From assembly GCA_034231615.1 (NCBI GenBank), contig CM067309.1, positions 37,475,750-37,539,749 of the forward strand: DNA of 64,000 nt. The letters are read 5' to 3'. The notes under the pieces are model-generated. The model saw nothing but the letters and a program-made list of their open reading frames with translations. It ran no database searches and had not been told where the DNA came from. Shown here piece by piece: positions 33,270 to 42,720 of this stretch (positions are counted from its first letter, which is position 1; the number at the start of each line of letters is the position of its first letter). Position numbers and translations under genes: made by a program. This DNA is from Meghimatium bilineatum (lineage: Eukaryota; Mollusca; Gastropoda; Stylommatophora; Philomycidae).

Positions 33270-33590
33270 GCAACATTGAACATACTAAGAATGGGCTTGC
33301 ACAAAATAGATCTACATGGCGTTCTAAAATTAAAAAAGAGCGCACCATCTTGTGAAAAGGAGAGAAATGCAGCAGCTCAACAGCGGAGAGCAGCTAGAAA
33401 GTCACGGATATACCAAGATCCGTCTACAGTCGTCATTCCATGTCCAACTATCCAAGGACATTTACAGCTCGAATAGGGCTCATTAGCCATCTACGAACTC
33501 ATAATCAAGGACATAACTAAAATTGAATTTTCAAAAGTGGATGTAACAAATGGTCATCATCACTTGTGATGGACGAACAACACACACTAA
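33270..33590 (+). mobile_element. LINE-i C-terminal fragment
   Basis: After one shift, the frame reads WRSKIKKSAPSCEKERNAAA, QQRRAARKSRIYQDPSTVV, then RIGLISHLRTHNQ, the C-terminal zinc-finger-like end of an L1/Tx1-type ORF2. Its 3' end (CATAATCAAGGACA ... TTTCAAAAGTGGATGTAACA) recurs at 60645-60760. Confidence 0.65.
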
Positions 33591-33597
33591 GAATGAG

Positions 33598-33693
33598 GCA
33601 GCCAGCCCCACGCATAAACCTCCTTAGCTGCTTCTTACGATATGCATTACATGCCACAGCATTGCTACTCTTTCCTTCTCTTCATGGTCCCCG
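33598..33693 (-). mobile_element. SINE-A fragment
   Basis: AAACCTCCTTAGCTGCTTCT, TACGATATGCATTACATGCC and CTTCTCTTCATGGTCCCCG match the SINE-A 5' third. Confidence 0.6.
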
Positions 33694-33732
33694 AAAAAAC
33701 TAGTTTGGTCTGAATTGGCAAACAAAAATAAA

Positions 33733-33776
33733 AGCCGGAAGTTGTTTTAAACTAAAAACTCCGGAAGTTCGTCGGT
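33733..33776 (+). promoter_or_regulatory. Tandem ETS-like CCGGAAGT motifs before the candidate exon
   Basis: CCGGAAGT occurs at 33735-33742 and 33761-33768 in the same orientation, the second 8 bp before the ATG at 33777. In animals, paired CCGGAAGT sites of this type mark TATA-less housekeeping promoters bound by ETS/GABP factors. Promoter activity here is inference. Confidence 0.3.
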
Positions 33777-33977
33777 ATGGTAGGCCAGGATTTGTTGTTC
33801 GTGAAAACCAACACACGTCGTTTGGGTGGAATTTTAACAGTCACTTGCTTGGCCATTGTTTGTGTATGGGTGAGATCGAAGCAGAAACTAAGCCGTAAGA
33901 CCTGGAAGGCAAAAGATAAACGGATGAGGAGAAGAAAGCAGCGGCAGAAACAGCCAGGACACAGCCAGTCTGGCAAG
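33777..33977 (+). CDS. Candidate first exon of an unrecognised membrane protein, nested antisense in znrf3 intron
   Basis: An ATG in fair context (GGTATGG) opens 67 codons, MVGQDLLFVKTNTRR..., up to a very good donor GGCAAG|GTATGT. Without splicing, two more codons lead to a stop at 33984-33986. Residues about 17-32 (GGILTVTCLAIVCVWV) could form one membrane anchor. The rest is strongly basic (RMRRRKQRQKQ). Two CCGGAAGT motifs lie 9-42 bp upstream, and CpG stays frequent around it, unlike most of the window. I do not recognise the protein. It could be a 5' exon, a 69-residue microprotein, or chance. Confidence 0.35.
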
Positions 33978-34079
33978 GTATGTTAATCCAAACCAATCAG
34001 ACACAAGAATGGTCAAATAATCAAGAGATTTGTAAACTCAAACAGACGAGAGACAAACGAGAGACGAACGAAGGCGAAA

Positions 34080-34380
34080 ACCGATTGATCAGTGTTTTTG
34101 GTTAGCCTGTCGTCTAGTTGATCTTCTCGTTCGCAATTTAGCATGTCTGCACAGCACGATGGTCATATAAAAAGAGACAACTTTAGAAAGACAAATAATG
34201 AAGGGTTTGAGCACCTGGGAGGAGGAGGAAGGGCAAACCAAGAAGACTATGTACTGATGACATTAAAGATAACATTAATATATCGTTGGAAAATGCAAGT
34301 CGCTTGGCCCAAGACAGATAAGGGTTCAGGGAATTGATTGAGATGGCAACGTTTCGGAGAGAATACGACACAAACGCAGC
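34080..34380 (+). mobile_element. LINE-b C-terminal fragment, uninterrupted
   Basis: GATGACATTAAAGATAACAT continues to TAATATATCGTTGGAAAATG with no insert, giving the empty site for the LINE-a insertion at 28447. It contains stops and a frame break. Confidence 0.75.
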
Positions 34381-34424
34381 ATGTCCGGTTTTCTTGATAA
34401 ATGTTGCTGTATCTCAAAACTTAT

Positions 34425-34625
34425 CAGTGCTCCCATAGAGTTTTCTATGGGCCAAAGATCAGTGCTTCTAGTTACCATAGAGTTTTCTATGGACCAAAAC
34501 TCAGTGCTCCCATAGTTTTCTATGGGCCAAAGATCAGTGCTCCCATAGAGTTTTCTATGGGCCAAAACTCAGTGCTCCCATAGAGTTTTCTATGGGCCAA
34601 AGATCAGTGCTCCCATAGTTTTCTG
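34425..34625. repeat. ~35-bp hairpin minisatellite, ~6 units
   Basis: The unit AGTGCTCCCATAGAGTTTTC + TATGGGCCAAAGATC. CCATAGA...TCTATGG forms a 7-bp stem inside each unit; some units lack AGAG, which shortens the stem. Confidence 0.9.
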
Positions 34626-34800
34626 TAGATGTATGTTTGTGGGCAGGGCTTTTCATTTAACTGGTTTAGTGTAATGCAGCAGTCTTTCAAGATATGTTCC
34701 GATGTCTGTGCTGACTGGCCACATGGACACAGTGGTGATGGAATCAGTCTTATTCCATTTAAGCGGATGTTTAGTCTGTTGTGAAGATACTTTTCAGTTG
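34625..34800 (-). mobile_element. RNase-H LINE C-terminal fragment
   Basis: The minus strand reads LNIRLNGIRLIPSPLCPCGQ then SAQTSEHILKDCCITLNQLN, a CxC...H..C zinc-type C-terminal box of I/Jockey-like elements. Confidence 0.6.
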
Positions 34801-35115
34801 GATGGAGGCTTGTTTTCAGAGTATTGCTATACCTTACAGAGTATTGCTATACATTAGCATGGTTCGGACATGTATGCAGGCACTATTCTTTGTCAAAAAC
34901 AATGATGCAGGGAAATATCGAGGGTGGAAGAAGCAGAGGAGGGAAAATAAAGGCATGGACAGACAACATCAAGGAATGGACAGGGCAAGATATTTCTACA
35001 CTCATCCGCATCGCTGAGGATAGAATTTGCTGGAGGACTCTGTGTGCTGAGGCATCCAATGTGGTACACCTACGACCCTGAAGGGTTACGGGTTTATAGA
35101 TAGATAGAGTGCTAT
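34800..35115 (+). mobile_element. LINE-e C-terminal fragment
   Basis: WFGHVCRHYSLSKTMMQGNI, AWTDNIKEWTGQDISTLIRI, AEDRICWRTLCAEASN, then a stop and a GATAGATAGATAG tail. Confidence 0.75.
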
Positions 35116-35373
35116 ACCTTACAGTGTATTGCTATACATTTTGTGTCTCCTTGTCAGGTTTTTCTATGACTTATTTTTGTTGGTAACACGTATACCTATT
35201 TTTGTTCATTTTGATATTTCCCTGTGTTACCTCAGCTACTAATTTCCTGCTTAGGGTTGTTACCCAAAACTGGAACGTTTATCCCAACAGAAATATTTCT
35301 TTTGGACAAAAGAACTGAACATGCACACACATTCTGAAATTGCCACAGACAATAAACAGTTTATACGACTCAC

Positions 35374-35493
35374 CTTGCCAAAGATAGACAAACACGGTTC
35401 GAACTCAAACTCAGGCCGTTCCAACTTGACCACACCCACCCAATCATAGAGATCGTCGTAATCGTTTGTGTTACACAGGCCGAGAGGGTGGAG
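35374..35493 (-). CDS. znrf3: ZNRF3/RNF43 exon: N-terminal part of extracellular domain
   Basis: A 120-bp exon encodes 40 residues beginning [11 protein letters not shown] and containing [12 protein letters not shown] and EPCLSIFGK. The same order occurs in vertebrate ZNRF3 ([31 protein letters not shown]). The two cysteines, residues 7 and 34 of the exon, match a conserved pair in the protease-associated-like ectodomain that faces R-spondin. The acceptor is tctcaag before CTC and the donor is AAG|GTGAGT; both borders are on codon boundaries. Upstream coding for the signal peptide and first strands must lie at higher coordinates. I scanned for it and recognised nothing up to the window end. 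Confidence 0.92.
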
Positions 35494-35560
35494 CTTGAGA
35501 AAACAAGATAACATGTCAATCAATATGGTCAACCAATCAATAATCGTTACTATAAATTAT

Positions 35561-36887
35561 GTTTGTTTGTTTGTTTTGCGTTCGTTCCATTGTAACCATC
35601 ACAGATATCCGTGCGATTTCCGCCGGGAGCGTGATTACGTTGTGCCACCGTTATGCGCCGTGTAGGCCTAGCACATCCGATTTCGGCATGCCTTGACAAT
35701 TCGGGTGGGCTACCCTTAGCCTGTGACAGCCTCTATATCTGTCTCCAGGCACGCGTAGTGGCGACTCTTCGCCCAGACGATTTTTGCTCTCGCACGAGGT
35801 GTTCCACTGTCTATGAACTTGCCTCGTGTAATTGGACGTGCTGTGCCTGTGCCAATTGGGTACTGAACCGTTTCTCATCCGTGAGCCTGGTTCCTTAAGG
35901 GGAAGAACTCAACAGAGGAGTTGGACCCTGGCTCTTTCGCCCTCTTAGCCGAGGTGTCATTCACCGACATCGTGTACCCCTTGTCCAAGTTCGAGTCTCA
36001 TACCACGCGTTTGAGAGCAAGGCGTTCTCGATCTGAGCGTTCTTGTCCCAATAGCGCCTGAGCCCATCAGGTACTGAACCCTTTCTCTCTTCAAGTGTAT
36101 TTCCGCTGTAGGAAAACCTGACAGTAGAGTTGGGCCAGGGCTAAATCGTTGTCCCTTTTGTGCCTGAGCCCATCGGGTACGGCACCCTTTCTCTCTGCAA
36201 GTGTACTTCCGGTATAGGAAACCTTGACAGTAGAGTTGGACCAGGACTACCATCGTTGTCCCTTTCTTGCCTAAGCCCATCGGGTACAGAACCCTTTCTC
36301 TTCGCGAGCATATTTCCGGTTTAGGAAGGCTCGACATTAGAGTTGGATTAGGTCTTCTTGCTTTACCAAACGCCAATGAATGGGTCTGGGTCTCTGCCTG
36401 TAAGGAACACAGGTAACTAGATGCTCGTCTCGAGCTGACGGAGCTTGTAGTTCCCCTTTCCTAGGGACTTTTCACTTTCTATTTGCAGTTCGCGCTGCCC
36501 TCTAGCGCTGTTCTGACCTTTCATTGTTTCATTGTACTCAGTACGAAATCTATTTGTCTCTCGCCATGCATCTACCTTTACGTGCATTTTACATTGGCCG
36601 CCCCTCCAATGTTCGGACTGGACTGACTAGCTTCACTGTATGTCGACAGTGTCGCTATATGTGGTGATGCTGGTTGTGTCAGAGATATTGTCTGTCTCTT
36701 GTGCAGTCAAATCTCTTTCCATCTGCTACCTCCACATTCTCGGATACGATCCCCAAATGATTTGGCCAGAATCAGCTCGAGCTGCTGTATTTCTGTTTCC
36801 AGGGTGCACAGCTTGGAGGTACATTTGGGATCTTGGTTATGTGCTAACCCTGGGTCCGCTTAGAGCAATGCGTTCCCTTTGCACCCC
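35561..36887 (-). mobile_element. Element C, copy 2 (full length, 1.33 kb)
   Basis: Reverse complement of copy 1 over its whole length. ACTATAAATTAT is duplicated exactly at 35549-35560 and 36888-36899 (12-bp TSD). The tail is AAAACAAACAAACAAAC. It has one more ~110-bp internal subrepeat than copy 1, explaining most of the length difference. It lies about 60 bp upstream of the znrf3 exon at 35493. Confidence 0.88.
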
Positions 36888-36947
36888 ACTATAAATTATA
36901 ATGTGGGATAACTCTTTAAAATGTGTAGAGGACTGATTTGTATTATA

Positions 36948-37164
36948 CTTGGGTTATTCCATATGTATTCCGTCACTCTCAACAAAGCGGCACACATCCT
37001 GCTGAGAGTATCACTCTTAGTACGTAACTCTATAGCTTCAAGCGATATACCTCGGGGATCTCCGAAAAAAATTCACTTGATAAACACGAAGACGCAAGCG
37101 GGATTCGAACCAGCGACCTCTTGAGCACAAAGTGAGCGACTTAACAACTACACCAGTTTGACTC
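36948..37164 (-). mobile_element. tRNA-derived SINE (family E)
   Basis: The minus strand starts AAACTGGTGTAGTTGTTAAG (A box) and continues GAGGTCGCTGGTTCGAATCC (B box). The body is TCGGAGATCCCCGAGGTATA, CGCTTGAAGC ... ACGTACTAAGAGTGATACT. The same body is at 61035-61249. Confidence 0.85.
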
Positions 37165-37269
37165 CCCCCCCCCCCCCCCGAAAAACTCGTTCTCCCCATC
37201 CAGTGGTATCCTACCCTTAGTCCTACTAGACATGGCGGTAAACCTCCTATTTTCTAAGTAACATTTTTC

Positions 37270-37410
37270 CCTTCTACGTTCATTCTCAGACTTCTGCAGA
37301 TTGGAAGGATGTAGTTCAGGGAATGGTGTCGGTTGTCATGGTTTACAGCATTGCTGCGATATCTGCACTGTAAATAAATCTGACTTCATCGTGGCTTCTG
37401 AGATATTTAT
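37270..37410 (-). mobile_element. SINE-A fragment
   Basis: TTCATTCTCAGACTTCTGCA, GATGTAGTTCAGGGAATGG and ATGGTTTACAGCATTGCTGC, with the 5' half lost. Confidence 0.65.
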
Positions 37411-37534
37411 TTTATATTTGTTTAAACTGTATATAACAAATGTATGTTATATGCATATTTGTCGGTCTGGACCATGTTTTTATAACGGGATTCAACTGTA
37501 TCAGGTTACATGCATCAATGTCTTCATTTTATGT

Positions 37535-37745
37535 AATTTATTCAGGACATTCATGGAACCCCTTAGGTTTGGAAGTAGTGCCGTCCCAGTAGGCCATATT
37601 TCCTCCCTTTATTCTTGGTAGAGTTGCCACGCATGATCTGTAGTGTCTAGGCTCCAGTCCACAGCTGCAGATGCATGTCTTGTCAACTTTCAGCGTTTCA
37701 AACATCCGACTTCTCATTCTGTTGTTAACAGTTCGTAACATGACG
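37535..37745 (-). mobile_element. RNase-H LINE C-terminal fragment
   Basis: The minus strand encodes MLRTVNNRMRSRMFETLKVD, KTCICSCGLEPRHYRSCVAT and ends PKGFHECPE-stop, a C-terminal cysteine box resembling I/Jockey-like non-LTR elements. Confidence 0.65.
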
Positions 37746-37839
37746 ATGGTTTATTCTTTGCATGATTTATGGATAATTATGTGCAACTGTTGGCTGTATT
37801 TGTTTACACTTTTTCTTAAATTCAATTTTGTGTCTTCTT

Positions 37840-38150
37840 CTTCTGTGTTCGTTCTCAGACTCATGCATCTTAGTAAGACGTAGTGCAGAGAAAGCAATGT
37901 GTTGTGTCATGGTTTACAGTTTTGCTGCGATATCTGAGTTTACATTACAGTTTACATATTCTTTCGTGCATACAATAGCAGAAATTCTGGCTACGTGGCA
38001 CAAGAGACCAAGAGCTAGATGGGTGGAAACAAAGAAACATTACAGGAACACACGCTGACCATGGCCAATGTGCCCCACATGTCCATGCACTTATTTTCCC
38101 CCACGACGCTTAAGGAAAAAATTGAAATGACGATAGATAAGCATTTTGGA
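37840..38150. mobile_element. SINE-A fragment (37840-37940, minus) followed by LINE-c 3' end (37985-38150, plus)
   Basis: The first part has TTCTGTGTTCGTTCTCAGAC and ATGGTTTACAGTTTTGCTGC. The second has ACCATGGCCAATGTGCCCCA, CCCCCACGACGCTTAAGG and GAAATGACGATAGAT, matching 9890-9985. Confidence 0.65.
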
Positions 38151-38960
38151 AGGAATGTTACTTAAATATAAAATGGCTAGATCTAGTCGGAACATTACTA
38201 AATTGGCCAGGAAAAAATAAGATTAGACTTGATTTGTTGTAGTCTTGGAAATTTAATACAAAATATAAATCTGTGAATATCAGTGTTACCACTGCAGTTT
38301 ACAGAAAAAACCTCAGATGGCACTGGAAAACCCAGATAACCGCATGCTATATAATTCAATATGGCTAAATCCAGGGCATTAGTTCGGGAAACGAGTATAT
38401 AAATATTTTTCTTGTTTCAAAGTAGTATGGGCAACATTGTTTATGGAAAAGTCACTATTTCCATGAAATTCTCACTGACTTTTTTTAGGGGGGGGGGGGG
38501 GGGGGGTTCGTTAACGACGGTACCCTGCTATAAGAGATCCGGAGAGACAGAACGATTGAAAAGAAACGATGTGGTAACGTATAATTAACTAATTTGTATG
38601 AAAACTGAGATGATTCAGTTCTTTCTTAAAACATTCAATAAATCCGTTTTTTTGTGAGCATGGATGGAGCTTGGCGATCGTCAGTAAAGGACTGCGGGCA
38701 GAATTAAAACAAGTCTATATGTATCATTTTTTCGAGTTTTTTTCGTGCATTACGATGTTCGGCCTTGGAATGCGACATAAATTATACACACAGTGATGAA
38801 CGCACAGCGAGGATCAATTAAAATCATCACAAATGAAGGCTGTTTTGATTCGGCTTGTAGGTCTTGCCTGTTGATAGCCACGGCTGGAGCCCATCTGTAG
38901 TAGGGTCACTTAAATTTCTAATGTTAGCTGGAGCCCATCTGTAGTAGTACCACATATGTT
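38150..38960. other. No gene recognised
   Basis: AT-rich sequence with a ~19-base G run at about 38488. GCTGGAGCCCATCTGTAGTA is duplicated at about 38883 and 38928. Confidence 0.4.
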
Positions 38961-38982
38961 TTTCTAATGTCAGATCAAATTA

Positions 38983-39070
38983 CATTTGTCGAAGACGGAT
39001 GTGTCGGACCATTATTGCAAATAAACTGGAGACAAAACGTATTTCCATTCTCTGTACTACATCCTGCTAC
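38983..39070 (+). mobile_element. SINE-B fragment
   Basis: GTCGAAGACGGATGTGTCGG, ACCATTATTGCAAATAAACT and CATTCTCTGTACTACATCCT are the SINE-B 5' half. Confidence 0.7.
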
Positions 39071-39740
39071 ATTATGTCTTCTAATTGTTTGTTTAGTGTC
39101 CATGTTTCTGAGCCATACATTAACCAAGAATAAATGCAGAATGTTATAATTCTAATATTTAGCTTCTTTGTAATGTGTTTCTTCTTCTTCTGCGTTCATT
39201 CTCGAAACTCCTGCAGATTCGCAGGATATAGTCCGGAGAACGGAATGCGTTGTGTCATGGTTTACAGTATTGCGGCGATATCTGCGCCTTTCGGCGCGAC
39301 ACATCCGACTGCAGCATGGCTTTGTGTCACTGACCCTATATGGGATGGGACAGCCAACTCCATCCCATAACCTCCTTAGTCACCTTTTACGACATGCGTG
39401 GAAGGTAAACAGTGTTGTTATTCTTTGCTCCCCTTTCGGACCCCGGCAACACACGGGCGAGTAATGTGTTTAAAGGTCAATATTTTTCTCATGCGAATGC
39501 AAGTACTTTTAGCCATTCATATTCTCCTTTTAACTTCTGTTTCACATCTGCCAGCAACGTATTTTGTAATTATGTGTCCGAGATATTGATAATGTTCTAT
39601 TTGTTGTAGTTTCTCTTCATATTTTTGTATGTTTAGCAGTTGTGTTCTTCCGTGATTCTACTGACTATCATGGTTTTTTTTAAATATGTGTATATCTAGT
39701 CCATATTTTTTACTTGATTTCTCGACTTTATCTATTATTT
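39070..39740 (-). mobile_element. LINE-j RT fragment, split by SINE-A
   Basis: The minus strand, after removing 39181-39460, contains GLDIHIFKKTMIVS (an RT motif-like lysine block) and ...YEWLKVLAF. CCATGTTTCTGAGCCATACA is the antisense of YGSETWT. It is non-functional. Confidence 0.6.
39181..39460 (-). mobile_element. SINE-A, full length, inside LINE-j
   Basis: GTAATGTGTTT is duplicated at 39170-39180 and 39461-39471 (11-bp TSD). It carries all family landmarks with few changes. Confidence 0.93.
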
Positions 39741-40600
39741 ATTTTAGTTCCTGCACTGTCTGTTGAAAAGACAGTGCCACGTGTATATTGCAGGTTGTTA
39801 ATTATTTTCCCAAAAGCTTACTGATTTCCATCAATTTTGGCCTAATTCTTAGGATATCCTAAAATTAAAATTAAAAACCTCAAAGATTAAGGCAACTTTT
39901 ATCGAAATAACAACCCCAGCACTACAGACGACGGCTAAAAACCCCACATCTAGTGGGGAAAAAACCCAGCTGTGGCATCGTTGGTGAACACAATCCACAC
40001 TTCAAAATACACCCCCAGCTCACCGTGGTTCTACAATGGCGCCGCCTCGGTATTCATTTGAAAGATACTAGGCAAAGTGTCGTGTTGCAATGCCGGATTA
40101 GTTCAGAAGCGTAGGACAGATAGAGTAATGGAGAGGCGACACCAGAGCCCCGTGTCGCTGTCACATCAAAGGTGTCTCCACTGACATAACATGACCAGGT
40201 GTGTCAGTTTAAGAAGGCAACTGCAGGTATTAATGTCCGTAGCCGTGGAGAACAACAAAGTCTTGCGTGTGATCTTCACCATCGTAAATAAAGCATGTGG
40301 TAGGGGGAATGACACGGAAGTGCAAACATAACCTTGACAACATGGGACATAAAATGATTTACGTAACATGTTTCACGGAACAAAAACATGGCGAATAATG
40401 TCATTTTAGCTTATAAACTGTATGATACACGAGGAATAGATACAGTAGATAAAATCAAGGCAGCGGATAAAAACGGAAAAGAGAGAGGGGGTGGCAGGTT
40501 TTTTTCTTTTAAAGGGATCTTTGTTTACGTGGGGAATTATTTGACTTATTTTTTGGCAACACTGTAAACATAAAAATGGGGGAGGTGCTATTTTGTTTGG
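39740..40600. other. No gene recognised
   Basis: Relatively GC-balanced stretch with no splice-bounded coding segment or TE I can name. Confidence 0.4.
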
Positions 40601-40614
40601 CTTGCTTCCTTAGT

Positions 40615-40870
40615 ACCTCTTTTTCAGTTTCTAAACTCCTGCAGGTTATCAGAATACAGCCCAGGGAACGGAATGTGCTGTGTCATTGTTCAAATCTTAA
40701 CTGCGATGTCTGCACCTTTCTACCTGACACATCCAACTTCAGCATGGCATATGGGTTAATTTTACCAGATATAGAATGGGAAAGCCAACTACATCCCCAA
40801 ATCTCCTTAGTCGGATCCTACGACATGTCTGACAGGTAACAATTTCGCTATTTTTGCTCCCCTTTCGTGA
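40615..40870 (-). mobile_element. SINE-A copy, diverged
   Basis: TTCTAAACTCCTGCAGGTTA, TCAGAATACAGCCCAGGGAA, CTCCTTAGTCGGATCCTACG and TTTTGCTCCCCTTTCGTGAC. Confidence 0.75.
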
Positions 40871-40917
40871 CACTTCACAAATTGACAGCTTCCAAGTATC
40901 TAGTCATGTCTGGCTTT

Positions 40918-41199
40918 CACCCGTGTGTTGCCGGGGCCCGAACGGTGAGCAAAGAATAGCAACACTATTTACCTTCCATGCATGTTGTAAAAGGCGACTA
41001 AGGAGGTTATGGGATGGAGTTGGCTGCCCCATTCCATATAGGGTCAGTGACCCAAATCCATGCTGAAGTCGGATGTGTCAGGCCGAATGACACAGATATC
41101 GCAGCAATGCTGTAAACCATGACACAACGCATTCCGTTCTCGGGACTATATCCTGTTAATCTGCAGGAGTTTAAGAAAGAACGCAGAAGAAGAAAAAGA
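40918..41199 (+). mobile_element. SINE-A, full length
   Basis: Begins CACCCGTGTGTTGCCGGGGC and ends GAACGCAGAAGAAGAAAAAG. ATGTCTGGCTTT is duplicated at 40906-40917 and 41200-41211 (12-bp TSD). Confidence 0.93.
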
Positions 41200-41264
41200 A
41201 TGTCTGGCTTTGTAAGCGAGGGGAGATGTGAAGCGTCCAAGTCCCGCTTCCTATCTACAGTCCT

Positions 41265-41392
41265 GGATACAATTCTGGCCATGTGTTGTCGGAGCCCAAA
41301 AGGAGAGCAACGAATTGGGACACTAATGGCTGCTAGGCATGGCGTAAGGGACAACTTAGGAATTTGGGCTGTTCACTGTCCAATCCTATCAA
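41265..41392 (+). mobile_element. SINE-A 5' fragment, diverged
   Basis: GGCCATGTGTTGTCGGAGCC, AAAAGGAGAGCAACGAATTG, GGCGTAAGGGACAACTTAGG. Confidence 0.6.
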
Positions 41393-41870
41393 TCAATCAA
41401 GTGGCATGCCGAATATCGTAGGCGATCATGTTTCTACTCGACTCTGTCTCTTGTGTTGTCAATAAGCTCGGTTGGTGAACTTCTACCATGCGATAATACT
41501 AGTCCATCTGGCAACTTCTTTCTTTGTCGTCCCCTGTCTCTTCTCCCCTTGATCTTTCCAGTTGTATTAAGTGTTCAAGCTGTGTTCTTCTCAGCACATG
41601 TCCTAGAAATCTTGACTGTCTGCCCCTAATGTTTGATATGATTCATCTTTGTACGCCAGCATCAATGAGAACCCTCTGCATTGTTTTCTTAGCTGTTCAT
41701 GATATTTTCATCATTCTTCTCAGAAACCACATTTCTGTAGCCTCTAATTCGCTTTGAATTTTTTGGGTTTACACTGCATGCTCCATGCTTCACATCCATA
41801 AAAAGGAAGGTTCGACATAACATCTCAGCATCATCTTCACATAATACAACAATTTGACACTCATCTTAAC
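41385..41870 (-). mobile_element. LINE-d C-terminal fragment
   Basis: Antisense of the 31040-31562 element: TCAATCAATCAAGTGGCATG at its 3' end, then CTTCTCAGCACATGTCCTAG and GTACGCCAGCATCAATGAGA. Frame broken. Confidence 0.8.
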
Positions 41871-41879
41871 AACAATACA

Positions 41880-42720
41880 GAAGAACACGTCTTATCAAGT
41901 CTGCGGAGCAAGAAAGACGTGTCTCTCGGCAACACTATTTACAAATTCGAGGAAACAAGCGTGTGTATTCTAAGTCGGGTAAAGTAGAAGTGGTAGTGAT
42001 AGATTAAAGCGATAGAAGTAGAACAGTAAATACTAGAAATAATTAGCAATTGTAAGTGTTCGACTAAAATATTACTACCAGTGATAGATTAAAGTGATAG
42101 AAATAATATAGATTAGATAGGAATATTAGATAAAGTTATTAAGATAGCAAAAGTGTTAGATAGTTAGACAAACTAGAACTAATACATTAGATAAGAAGAG
42201 ACAACACGGTAGAAAGATAGAATAGGAGATAGAAAAGTGATAGGCCATCAGTTAGAACTGTGTACATTCGTAACACCTAGTCCACGTGGCTGAGGAAGGA
42301 AGCCACAATATTTGGAAATTGCTGTCACACGCTAGCAAGCGTAGAATAAGTATTCAAATTTATATATATTAGAAGTCTTAAACTTTATAGAACAGGATTA
42401 GATATTAGATATAAAATAGTAATATAAAATTTAGATAGAAGTGCTAGCTGATATTTAAAAACGTATAATCAAGATATAGTAAGTGTTAGTATAATTGTGT
42501 TCAATTTAAAGTGATAGCATAATAATAATAACAGTGTAGAAACGAAGTTGTAGATAACAAGTAGTGTAGTAATAAGATATATAATCATTTAGTATATATT
42601 AGTGAATAATAATAGCAGGCAAGAGTTCTCGATAGGTAGAAATAGGAGATAGAGCTCTAACATAGAATAGTTGTGTGTATTCAAAGGCAAAAGAGCGCGT
42701 GTCCCGGAAAGAAAACCAAG
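41880..42720. other. AT-rich GATAGA-type sequence, no gene
   Basis: Composition shifts sharply to AT with loose TTAGATAGAARTAGTGATAG repetition and no usable ORF. It may be upstream (5') sequence of the following LINE or decayed simple repeat. Confidence 0.4.

Larger units (their letters stand above)
3710..35493 (-). other. znrf3: ZNRF3/RNF43-family gene locus (six exons seen, 5' and probably 3' incomplete)
   Basis: Six minus-strand exons join in frame: 40 + 25 + 50 + 29 + 91 + about 662 codons, nearly 900 residues. Every internal border has AG before and GT after the exon. The first four exons begin and end on codon boundaries; the RING exon ends one base into a codon, which the tail exon completes (G+AC = Asp). 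The order (extracellular domain with two Cys, one membrane helix, RING-H2, long Ser-rich tail) is that of ZNRF3/RNF43, E3 ligases that ubiquitinate Frizzled/LRP6 and are controlled by R-spondin. One gene is expected in invertebrates, before the vertebrate ZNRF3/RNF43 split (known of the family). The signal-peptide/N-terminal exon is not found. Introns are 3.1-10.4 kb and full of repeats. Confidence 0.93.
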
